A stretch of DNA of 64,000 bases from an uncultured Pseudomonadales bacterium (GTDB taxonomy: Bacteria; Pseudomonadota; Gammaproteobacteria; Pseudomonadales; Azotimanducaceae), in contig OY282519.1 in NCBI GenBank assembly GCA_958296405.1, positions 3,270,132 to 3,334,131 of the forward strand. Direction: 5' to 3'. This document shows, piece after piece, positions 43,293 through 50,746 of this stretch; positions within the stretch are counted from its first letter, which is position 1; each line of letters opens with the position of its first letter. A program made the position numbers and the translations under genes. Below the pieces are notes generated by a model. That model made no database searches. It was not told the DNA's origin and worked only from the letters and a program-made list of their open reading frames with translations.

Positions 43293-44192
43293 ATGAAGCA
43301 CAGCATCGCAGAGCTGGTGTCGAGCGGCATCGCGCTCATCCGCAAGGTGTCCGCGCTGCTGCCGCCGGCACCGCAACTCGATTGGACGCAAACCCTCGCC
43401 GCAACATGGCAACGCGATGCCGGCGGGCGATTCGTCGCGCTGGACGCCATCGACCCCATCGACTTGGACGATCTGCTGCAAATCGACCGCCAGAAAGCAC
43501 AGATCGAGGCGAACACCGCGCAGTTCGTCGCTGGCTACCCGGCGAACAACGCCCTCCTCTGGGGCGCCAGGGGAACGGGCAAATCGTCGCTCATCCACGC
43601 GCTGCTGAACCGTTACCACCACGCCGGGCTGCGCCTCGTGGAAGTGGACAAGGGAGCGTTGGCGAGCCTCGGCCAACTCGCCGCAGCCTTGCGCAATGCG
43701 CCGCAGCGCTTTGTGATCGTCTGCGACGACCTCTCCTTCGAGGCGGAAGACCCCCACTTCAAGCAATTCAAGAGCGCACTCGAAGGTTCCGTCTTCGCGC
43801 GCGGCAACAACGTGCTCATCTATGCCACGTCCAATCGGCGCCACCTCATCCCGGAGCATCACCAAGACAACCTCGGGGCGACGCGCCGCGGCGGTGAAAT
43901 CCACGCCGGCGAGGTGGTGGAAGAGAAGATTTCGCTCTCAGACCGCTTCGGCCTATGGCTCTCGTTCCATCCATTCCGCCAAGACGAATACTTGGCGGTG
44001 GCGCACCATTGGCTGACGCGCCTCGCCCAAGAGCACGGCGCAGACTGCGCATGGAACGACGACGCCCGGCGCACCGCCCTTCAGTGGGCGCTGGCACGGG
44101 GCGCACGCAGCGGCCGCGCGGCACACCATTTCGCCCGCCACTGGGTGGGCCAAGCGTTGCTGGAAGGTGGCCAAGCTGCGCGTGGAGACTGA
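43293..44192 (+). CDS. DUF815 family AAA-like ATPase
   Basis: A 299-aa ATPase. LLWGARGTGKSSLIHALLNRY is Walker A, FVIVCDDLSFE Walker B, and ATSNRRHLIPEHHQDN the sensor region. FVAGYPANNALLWG and LSDRFGLWLSFHPFRQDEYL complete the DUF815 pattern. The family is widespread; its function is not known. A promoter hexamer at 43262 supports ATG 43293 over 43266. Confidence 0.92.
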   Translation: MKHSIAELVSSGIALIRKVSALLPPAPQLDWTQTLAATWQRDAGGRFVALDAIDPIDLDDLLQIDRQKAQIEANTAQFVAGYPANNALLWGARGTGKSSLIHALLNRYHHAGLRLVEVDKGALASLGQLAAALRNAPQRFVIVCDDLSFEAEDPHFKQFKSALEGSVFARGNNVLIYATSNRRHLIPEHHQDNLGATRRGGEIHAGEVVEEKISLSDRFGLWLSFHPFRQDEYLAVAHHWLTRLAQEHGADCAWNDDARRTALQWALARGARSGRAAHHFARHWVGQALLEGGQAARGD

Positions 44193-44265
44193 CGCGCTGG
44201 GGCGCTGCAAAAGCCGAGCAGGCCGACCGCTCAGAGCCGCCGGTGACGAAACGGCACCGCAAGAG

Positions 44266-44341
44266 TGGCGTCCCCTAGGGGAGTCGAACCCCTGTTACTG
44301 GGATGAAAACCCAGTGTCCTAGGCCTCTAGACGAAGGGGAC
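44266..44341 (-). tRNA. trnE-TTC: tRNA-Glu (TTC)
   Basis: On the minus strand the 76-nt gene begins GTCCCCTTCG and ends GGGGACGCCA, so CCA is encoded. The acceptor stem GTCCCCT pairs with AGGGGAC, and the anticodon arm CTGGGTTTTCATCCCAG carries TTC. The T-arm is AGGGGTTCGACTCCCCT. A TAGAAT hexamer on the minus strand (44357-44362) is a likely -10. Confidence 0.95.
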
Positions 44342-44356
44342 ATGAGGAAGGCGCGT

Positions 44357-44362
44357 ATTCTA
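44357..44362 (-). promoter_or_regulatory. Candidate -10 of tRNA-Glu
   Basis: TAGAAT on the minus strand, 15 bases upstream of the tRNA 5' end. The same hexamer precedes tRNA-Ser. Confidence 0.45.
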
Positions 44363-44457
44363 TGGGGGCGACTGCGCGGATTCAACTTGAAGGGCGAGCG
44401 AAAACGGCCATTCAGGCCGCCTTCACGGAGGCACCCGGTGCGAGCGAGGCAACACAC

Positions 44458-45198
44458 ATGACAACGAGACAGATCACGGCCAACGGCGCAACGCTCCACG
44501 CCGAGGCGGACGGCGCCGAGGAGGCGCCGGCGGTGCTGCTGTGGTCCGGCGCGCGTTGCACGGTGCGCATGTGGGACCGTGTGATGCCGCGCCTCACAGA
44601 GCGGTTTCGCGCCATTCGGTTCGACGTGCGCGGCACCGGCAGCAGCACGCCGGCCGCGGATCCATCCCAGTACGCGCTTGACGTCTACGCGGAGGACGCC
44701 AACCGCGTGCTCGATGCCTTCGGCGTCGCGCGTTGCCACATCTGGGGAATGGCTTGGGGTTCCCGCGCGGCGCTCGCGCATTGCCTGCTCCACCCGGGGC
44801 GCACACTGTCCGTGGCGCTGTACGATGCCAGCATCGCCACACCAGACCCAGACGCCCAGCGCGAAGGCGCCCGACGCGCCCTAGAACGCCAAACCGCCGC
44901 CGGCATCCCGCGTTTCGACCGCCCCGCCGGCTGGCGCGAGCACGCGCATCCCGACGCCGTGCCGGCAGCGATGGCCGCGGCCGGCCGCTTCGACTTCGCA
45001 GACGCCCCGATGCGCGTACACGCACCCGTGCTGGTGGCCACCGGCGACCACGACCCCAATCTCCCATCAAGCCGCGACATCGCCGCCCGTGCGCCCAACG
45101 CCCAGCTAGTGGTGTTCGAGAACGTCGGCCACGGCTCGGTGCTGCAGCGGCCGGACTTGGCGGTGGAGACGTTTCTAGATTTTCACGGGGGCCTCTAG
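44458..45198 (+). CDS. Alpha/beta-hydrolase-fold protein lacking the nucleophile Ser
   Basis: A 246-aa alpha/beta-hydrolase. The fold is clear: VLLWSGARCTVRMWDRVMPRL, IRFDVRGTGSS, and later VATGDHDPNLP (acid) and FENVGHGSVLQRP (His). But the elbow reads IWGMAWGSRAA, so the usual GxSxG is GxAxG and the nucleophile Ser is Ala. It may be a non-hydrolytic binding protein or use another residue. The ATG at 44458 follows a GGAGGCACC stretch some way upstream. It lies between the two tRNA genes. Confidence 0.8.
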   Translation: MTTRQITANGATLHAEADGAEEAPAVLLWSGARCTVRMWDRVMPRLTERFRAIRFDVRGTGSSTPAADPSQYALDVYAEDANRVLDAFGVARCHIWGMAWGSRAALAHCLLHPGRTLSVALYDASIATPDPDAQREGARRALERQTAAGIPRFDRPAGWREHAHPDAVPAAMAAAGRFDFADAPMRVHAPVLVATGDHDPNLPSSRDIAARAPNAQLVVFENVGHGSVLQRPDLAVETFLDFHGGL

Positions 45199-45275
45199 AT
45201 GGGGTGGCCTGCGGGCAACCGCTCCACCCCTACTCGGCACCGACGACCGCAGAGCCGGCTCCGAGCCCCCTTTGC

Positions 45276-45281
45276 TAGAAT
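45276..45281 (+). promoter_or_regulatory. Candidate -10 of tRNA-Ser
   Basis: TAGAAT lies nine bases before the tRNA 5' end. No convincing -35 is seen. Confidence 0.45.
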
Positions 45282-45290
45282 CCCCCGCTC

Positions 45291-45381
45291 GGAGAGGTGT
45301 CCGAGAGGCTTAAGGAGCGCGCCTGGAAAGTGCGTATGGGTTAACAGCTCATCGAGGGTTCGAATCCCTCCCTCTCCGCCA
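45291..45381 (+). tRNA. trnS-GGA: tRNA-Ser (GGA)
   Basis: A 91-nt class II tRNA with a long variable arm. The acceptor stem GGAGAGG pairs with CCTCTCC, followed by GCCA (CCA encoded). The anticodon loop CTGGAAA carries GGA and the T-arm is GAGGGTTCGAATCCCTC. The genes to its right (SLR protein, DISARM) are accessory, so this tRNA may mark the left end of the island. I see no integrase or second tRNA 3'-end copy in the window. Confidence 0.96.
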
Positions 45382-45635
45382 ATCTATGGTTGCCCGCCTC
45401 CATCCAACGTCGCCCGTCCTTCTTTGTGGCGCATTGACTTGACTCTCAACAGATGTGGACGCGGCGTGAGGGGTTATCAACTGTCTCGAGCGCCATTGGC
45501 GACCGTTCTGCTAACGAGCCTCCAGTGAGAGCTGATGACCACAAGCAGGCCCGTTGCCAGAGCGTGAGGGCCGGCGCGGATGCTTGCCACAAGCCGTCAC
45601 CGATCGACCGAAATGGCCCCCAAACATCTGCCTAG

Positions 45636-46943
45636 GTGCGGTGGCTGGCCGGCATGGTATCGGCACCTCCGGCAGCGCTTGCCGTAGAAGACCCGCCCAA
45701 GAGCCTAGACGTTCCCGATGACCGCCAAGCCGTGCTGCAGATGCGCGAAGCGGCCGAGCAAGGAGAGGCGGAGGCGCAGTGCAGGCTAGGAGTCAAGTAT
45801 GCCAACGGCGAGGGCGTTCCCCAAGACGATCGCGAAGCCGCACTGTGGTTCCGCAAGGCGGCCCAGCAAGGATACGCGGCCGCGAAGTTCAACCTAGGGG
45901 CCATGCACGCCAACGGAAGAGGCGTTCCCCAAAACGACAGGGGTGCGGTGCGCTGGTTCCGCCAAGCAGCGGAGCAGGGAGAGGCGCATGCGCAGTTCGC
46001 TTTGGGGGCCATGTATGACACCGGCAGGGGCGTTCCCCAAAACGACCGCAAGGCCCTGCGGTGGTTTCGCAAGGCGGCAGAGCAAGGAGACCCAAGCGCA
46101 CAGTTCGAGATAGGGGGCCATTACGCCGATGGTTCAGGCGTTGCCCAGAACGACAGCGAAGCCGTACGCTGGTACCGCAAGGCAGCTGAGCAGGGACACG
46201 CGATCGCGCAGGCCCTTCTAGGAATCGCATACGTCGACGGCAAGGGCGTTCCCCAAGACGACCGCCAAGCCACCCTGTGGTTTCGCAAAGCGGCCGAGCA
46301 GGGAAATGTGAATGCACAGTCCATCCTAGGGGCTCGGTACGCCAATGGCTCGAGCGTTGCCGAGGACCACCGCGAAGCCGCCCGCTGGTATCGTAAAGCG
46401 GCCGAGCAAGGGCACGCGGGCGCACAGTACAGCTTGGGCGGCATGTATGAATGCGGCAGCGGCGTCGCCGAGGACCACTGCGAAGCGGCACGTTGGTATC
46501 GCAAAGCGGCCGAACAGGGAAACGCGGACGCACAGTACAACCTAGGGGGCATGTACGACTTCGGCTGCGGCGTTCCCGAGGACCAGCGCGAAGCCGTGCG
46601 GTGGTACCACAAAGCGGCCGAGCTGGGAAACGCGGATGCGCAATGCAGCTTGGGACTTCGCTATGCGACAGGAAGGGGCGTTTCTGAGGACGATCGCGAA
46701 GCAGCACGGTGGTACCACAAGGCGGCCGAACAGGGAGACGCGGGCGCACAATGCAGCTTGGGACTTTTCTATGCGATAGGAAAGGGCGTTCCCGAGGACG
46801 ACGTTCAAGCCTATGCTTGGCTCAATCTCGCTGCCGCGCAAGGAGATGAAACGGCGAGGGAAGCCCGCGAAGACTTGTCGGAGCAAATGACCCCGGCCCA
46901 GATCGCCAAGGCTCAGAAGCTTAGCCATAGGCTTGCCGATTGA
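45636..46943 (+). CDS. Sel1-like repeat (SLR) protein
   Basis: A 435-aa protein with ten tandem 36-residue Sel1 repeats from about residue 45, each close to AQxxLGxxYxxGxGVxxDxxEAxRWxRKAAEQG. The N-terminus (GTG start; MVSAPPAALAVEDPP after an in-frame ATG at 45654) is Ala/Pro-rich and may be a weak signal peptide. The C-terminal AYAWLNLAAAQGDETAREAREDLSEQMTPAQIAKAQKL is the usual SLR end. SLRs bind partner proteins; the role here is unknown. The 254 bases after tRNA-Ser hold no other supported gene. drmD follows at 47030. Confidence 0.9.
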   Translation: MRWLAGMVSAPPAALAVEDPPKSLDVPDDRQAVLQMREAAEQGEAEAQCRLGVKYANGEGVPQDDREAALWFRKAAQQGYAAAKFNLGAMHANGRGVPQNDRGAVRWFRQAAEQGEAHAQFALGAMYDTGRGVPQNDRKALRWFRKAAEQGDPSAQFEIGGHYADGSGVAQNDSEAVRWYRKAAEQGHAIAQALLGIAYVDGKGVPQDDRQATLWFRKAAEQGNVNAQSILGARYANGSSVAEDHREAARWYRKAAEQGHAGAQYSLGGMYECGSGVAEDHCEAARWYRKAAEQGNADAQYNLGGMYDFGCGVPEDQREAVRWYHKAAELGNADAQCSLGLRYATGRGVSEDDREAARWYHKAAEQGDAGAQCSLGLFYAIGKGVPEDDVQAYAWLNLAAAQGDETAREAREDLSEQMTPAQIAKAQKLSHRLAD

Positions 46944-47017
46944 CCGCTGGGTAATCGCACACCACTAACAACTGCCGGGAGCAATCCGAGCGCCGGGCGG
47001 CCGCCCCCAAGCCGAGA

Positions 47018-47023
47018 TAGACT
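47018..47023 (+). promoter_or_regulatory. Candidate -10 six bases before the drmD ATG
   Basis: TAGACT then CTCCCC then ATG. The spacing matches the drmMI element at 50735 and implies a leaderless message; no ribosome site is present in the gap. Confidence 0.4.
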
Positions 47024-47029
47024 CTCCCC

Positions 47030-50000
47030 ATGCCGTCCGCCACTCCATCCGCCCTCCCCAAAACAACGCCGGAGCATCCGCCAAAAGTCGGCGATCTGGT
47101 GCGCGTGCGGTCCCGCGAGTGGCTGGTGGAAGAGGTGGTGCATCCGCCGGAAGGCGGCAGCCCGCAAGTGACGCTCGCCTGCGCGGACGACGATGCGCAA
47201 GGCCAGTCCCTCACGGTGTTCTGGGATTTCGAGCTGGATCGCGCCATCCTGCAAGAAGAAGGCTGGGCAGACCTTGCCAGCCGGCGATTCGATTCGCCAC
47301 GCTACTTTGCCGCCTTCTTCAATACCCTGCGCTGGAACTGCACCACTGCGACGCGGGCCAACCTGTTCCAAGCGCCGTTCCGCGCCGGCATCCACTTGGA
47401 CGCCTACCAGATGGAGCCGCTGCGCAAAGCGCTGTTGCTGCCCCGCGTCAACCTGTTCATCGCCGACGACACCGGCCTTGGCAAGACCATCGAAGCAGGC
47501 CTCATCGCCAGCGAACTGCTGCTGCGCCGCAAGGTGAAGCGCATCGTGGTGGCCGCGCCGCCTTCCGTGCTGGAACAGTGGAAGGCGGAGCTCGCGGATC
47601 GCTTCGGCCTGTTGTTCGAGATTCTCGATCGCGCCTACATGGCGCGGATGCGCCGCGAACGCGGTTTCGGCGTGAACCCGTGGCGCACGCACAGCCGCTT
47701 TCTGGTCTCGCACAATCTACTCATCGATCCCACCTACGCAGACCCACTGCGCGAATGGCTGGGCGACATGCTGCCCGGCAGCCTGCTGATTCTGGACGAG
47801 GCGCATCACGCAGCACCCTCCTCCTCCGGCCGCTACGGCATCGAGACGAAGTTCACGCGCGCCGCGCGCGATCTGTGCCCGCGCTTTGAGCATCGGCTGT
47901 TTCTTTCCGCCACGCCGCACAACGGCCATTCGAACAGTTTCTCCACGTTGCTCGAACTGTTGGATCCGTATCGTTTTACCCGCGGCGTGAAGGTGCGCGG
48001 CAAGCGCGACTTGGAGAACGTGATGGTGCGGCGCTTGAAGGAAGACATCCGCGCCGTGCATGGCGGTTTTCCGAAGCGCCAGGTGGTGCCGGTGGTGATA
48101 GACGATTTGCCGCCGCACGCGCCGGAACTCGTTCTCTCCGAATTGCTCAACCGCTACCGCACGCTGCGCGACCAGCGCCACGCCAACGCGCCGAGCAAGT
48201 CCCGCGCCGCTGCCGGATTGCTCGCGGTGGGTTTGCAGCAACGGCTGCTGTCTTCCACGGAAGCGTTCGCACGCAGCCTGAAGGTGCATGAACGCACCGC
48301 GAGGCGACACTGGGCGAAGGCGCAGGCAGCGCAGGGCAGCGAGAGCACGCCGGACATTGACGAAAACCTGTTTCTCACGCCCGCCGACGCGAACGACGAA
48401 CGAGCCGAGTGGGACGAAGAAACTGCCGAGGCGTCCGAGGCCGAACAGATCGAAGCAGTCACCCTAGCTGCACAGGCAGACACTGCCCAAACCGCGCTGT
48501 GGAGACGCGAACAAACACTTCTCGAAGAAATGCAGGCGATTGCCGAAGAAGCCCGGCACAAACCGGACGCCAAGACGCTCCGCCTGATCGCGTGGATACG
48601 CGCCAACCAATGCCCCGCGCTGCCGCCGTTCGGAGAAGGCCCAACGGGCACCACGCCCATGTGGAACAACCGCCGCGTGCTCATCTTCACGGAAAACCGC
48701 GAAGGCACCAAGCGCTACTTGAAGAACATGCTGGAGCAAGCCATCGAATGCACGGACAACGCCGACGAGCGCATCGCCGTGATCGACGGCCTTACCAGCG
48801 GCCCGCGGCGCGAGGAAGTGCAGCGCCGCTTCAACACCGACCCGGCCAAAGACCCCCTGCGCATTCTCATCGCCACGGATGCCGCCCGCGAAGGCCTGAA
48901 TTTCCAAGCCCACTGTGCCGATTTGTTCCACTTCGACCTGCCGTGGAATCCCGGCCGCATCGAGCAGCGCAACGGCCGCATAGACCGCAAGCTGCAACCG
49001 GCCCCGGAAGTGCGCTGCCACTACTTCGTGTTGCCGCAACGGGTGGAGGATCGTGTGCTGCAGGTGCTGGTGACCAAGACGGAGACCATCAAGCGCGAAC
49101 TCGGCAGCCTGGCCAAAGTGATCGATGACGACGTGGAGCGCCGGCTGCGCCACGGCATTCGCCACGACGAAGCGGACAGGCTGAAAACCGAAATCGAACG
49201 TGCGGACTTGGACGCCGCCCGCAAAACCGCCACCGCCGAGGAGTTGGAAGACGCACGCGAACGGCAAGAAGACCTAGCCGGCCAGATCGAGCATTGCCGC
49301 ACGCTGCTCGACGAATCGCGGCGCTGGGTGCGATTCGACGAACAGCCCTTTCGAGACGCGCTCTCCTGCGCACTGGAACTGCTCGGCGCGCCACCGCTGC
49401 AAGAAAGCAAGGACGAACACGGCCAAACGGTGTGGGCGTTCCCGCACCTCGAACGCCGCGCCGCCACCGACCCGAGTTGGACCGCCACCCTAGATTCCCT
49501 GCGCCCGCCGCGCGAGCCAGATCAGAAGCTCGCAGACTGGCGCAAGCACGTATCCATTCGCCCGGTCGTGTTCAAGGACGCCGCCGTGCTCACCGAAGAC
49601 ACGGTACACCTGCACTTGGAGCAGCGGGTAGCGCAACGCCTGCTGGCGCGATTCCGGTCGCAAGGCTTCGTCTACCACGATCTCTCGCGCGCCTGCTTGG
49701 CACAAACCAAAGATTCGATACCCCGCGTGATTCTGCTCGGCCGCTTGGCGCTGTATGGCCAACGCGCCGAACGCTTGCACGAGGAATTGGTGCCAGTCAC
49801 CGCACGCTGGGTGGAACCGAGCCGCCGCCGAGGCCCGCTGCGCGCCTACGCCCGCGATGCCCAAACCCGCACGTTGGCGCTGCTGGACGATGCATTGGGC
49901 AGCGGCCCGGTGCCAAACGAAGTGATTCAGCAGCGCTTGCTGGAAGCTGCACCCGCCGACATCGCCGCCCTGCGCCCGCAACTCGACAGCCGTGCCGAAG

Positions 50001-50323
50001 AGTTCGCCGCCACCGCAGCCGCGCAACTGGCTGAACGGGGCCGGAGCGAGGCGCGGATGTTGACCGACACCCTATCCACGCAACGCAAGCGGGTGTTGGA
50101 GGAGATCGAACGGCACGATGCCGAGTTCAAGCAGCTCACGTTGGGCTTCAAGCAAGAGGAAGCCCGCCAGCTACAAGCCGACATGCGCCACTGGCAACGC
50201 CGCCTAGAGCAGTTCGACCGGGATTTGGAGCAAGAGCCGGGGCGCATCAAGGCATTCTACGAGGTGCGGGCACAGCGCGTGGAGCCGGTGGGGCTGGTGT
50301 ATCTCTGGCCGGAGACGAACTGA
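47030..50323 (+). CDS. drmD: DISARM SNF2-like helicase DrmD
   Basis: A 1097-aa SF2/SNF2 helicase. The DrmD-type N-terminus (PKVGDLVRVRSREWLVEEVV) leads to NTLRWNCTTATRANLFQAPFRAGI. Walker A is ADDTGLGKT (about residues 145-153), DEAH lies at 256-259 and SATPHNGHS near 293-301. The helicase C domain has FTENREGTKRYL and ATDAAREGLNFQ...PWNPGRIEQRNGRIDR. The C-terminal third is helical, with a coiled coil. In class 1 DISARM this is the first core gene, required with drmMI, drmA, drmB and drmC for restricting incoming phage DNA. A HicB-like gene separates it from drmMI. Confidence 0.93.
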   Translation: MPSATPSALPKTTPEHPPKVGDLVRVRSREWLVEEVVHPPEGGSPQVTLACADDDAQGQSLTVFWDFELDRAILQEEGWADLASRRFDSPRYFAAFFNTLRWNCTTATRANLFQAPFRAGIHLDAYQMEPLRKALLLPRVNLFIADDTGLGKTIEAGLIASELLLRRKVKRIVVAAPPSVLEQWKAELADRFGLLFEILDRAYMARMRRERGFGVNPWRTHSRFLVSHNLLIDPTYADPLREWLGDMLPGSLLILDEAHHAAPSSSGRYGIETKFTRAARDLCPRFEHRLFLSATPHNGHSNSFSTLLELLDPYRFTRGVKVRGKRDLENVMVRRLKEDIRAVHGGFPKRQVVPVVIDDLPPHAPELVLSELLNRYRTLRDQRHANAPSKSRAAAGLLAVGLQQRLLSSTEAFARSLKVHERTARRHWAKAQAAQGSESTPDIDENLFLTPADANDERAEWDEETAEASEAEQIEAVTLAAQADTAQTALWRREQTLLEEMQAIAEEARHKPDAKTLRLIAWIRANQCPALPPFGEGPTGTTPMWNNRRVLIFTENREGTKRYLKNMLEQAIECTDNADERIAVIDGLTSGPRREEVQRRFNTDPAKDPLRILIATDAAREGLNFQAHCADLFHFDLPWNPGRIEQRNGRIDRKLQPAPEVRCHYFVLPQRVEDRVLQVLVTKTETIKRELGSLAKVIDDDVERRLRHGIRHDEADRLKTEIERADLDAARKTATAEELEDARERQEDLAGQIEHCRTLLDESRRWVRFDEQPFRDALSCALELLGAPPLQESKDEHGQTVWAFPHLERRAATDPSWTATLDSLRPPREPDQKLADWRKHVSIRPVVFKDAAVLTEDTVHLHLEQRVAQRLLARFRSQGFVYHDLSRACLAQTKDSIPRVILLGRLALYGQRAERLHEELVPVTARWVEPSRRRGPLRAYARDAQTRTLALLDDALGSGPVPNEVIQQRLLEAAPADIAALRPQLDSRAEEFAATAAAQLAERGRSEARMLTDTLSTQRKRVLEEIERHDAEFKQLTLGFKQEEARQLQADMRHWQRRLEQFDRDLEQEPGRIKAFYEVRAQRVEPVGLVYLWPETN

Positions 50324-50379
50324 CGAAGGGCGGGCAGGAACTCTCGTGCTGCTCTAAGCCGGAAGACACTCTGGAGCGG

Positions 50380-50385
50380 TATGCT
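50380..50385 (+). promoter_or_regulatory. Candidate -10 of HicB-like gene
   Basis: TATGCT lies 29 bases before the ATG at 50415, inside the drmD-drmMI gap. Confidence 0.3.
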
Positions 50386-50414
50386 GTTGTCGCTCTATCC
50401 ATGAAGAGATTGAC

Positions 50415-50651
50415 ATGGCCCCAACCTCTTGGACCGCCGTGATAGGTCAAGACACTGGCTGGTGGATCGGTTGGATAGCCGAAGTCCCTGGAGTGAATGC
50501 CCAAGAGCGCACCCGGGAGGCGCTTCTCGAAACACTTGCCGACGTTCTTCGAGAAGCCCTCGAGATGAATCGGCAAGACGCGCCGGCACACACCGAAAAC
50601 ACCTCGCTAGGACATGGCACGCCGGCGACCAATCCTATGGGGCACAAGTAG
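50415..50651 (+). CDS. HicB-like antitoxin-family protein inside the DISARM locus
   Basis: A 78-aa HicB-like protein: SWTAVIGQDTGWWIGWIAEVPGVNAQERTREALLETLADVLREALEMNRQ. The WWIGW...EVPGVNAQ pattern is the family signature. The C-terminal tail is polar and probably disordered. No HicA toxin frame lies within the 95 bases before drmMI or in the 91 bases after drmD, so it is a solitary copy. It stands between drmD and drmMI with its own candidate promoter. It could repress the locus, since HicB proteins can bind DNA, but this tail lacks an obvious HTH; regulation is inferred. Confidence 0.8.
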   Translation: MAPTSWTAVIGQDTGWWIGWIAEVPGVNAQERTREALLETLADVLREALEMNRQDAPAHTENTSLGHGTPATNPMGHK

Positions 50652-50734
50652 GCCAAGGACGAACGAGTAGGTAGCTTGAGGTGGTCCCCAGACCACCCCA
50701 TGGTGGTCGAGCGTCAGCGCCACGCCGTGTCTGC

Positions 50735-50740
50735 TAGGCT
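50735..50740 (+). promoter_or_regulatory. Candidate -10 six bases before the drmMI ATG
   Basis: TAGGCT then TCCGTC then ATG, with the same geometry as at drmD. It gives drmMI and the genes translated from it a separate transcript. Confidence 0.35.
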
Positions 50741-50746
50741 TCCGTC

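Noticed and set aside
45382-45635. Possible integrase remnant or attachment repeat after tRNA-Ser
   Set aside because: Inspection showed no integrase motif and no second copy of the tRNA 3' end within the window.
45453-45635. 60-codon frame before the SLR gene
   Set aside because: No motif, no ribosome site, and biased composition; treated as non-coding.
45636-46943. CRISPR-like or DNA-level tandem repeat
   Set aside because: The periodicity of about 108 bp is explained by ten 36-residue Sel1 protein repeats.
50415-50746. Complete HicAB toxin-antitoxin pair
   Set aside because: No HicA-like frame is present on either strand beside the HicB-like gene.
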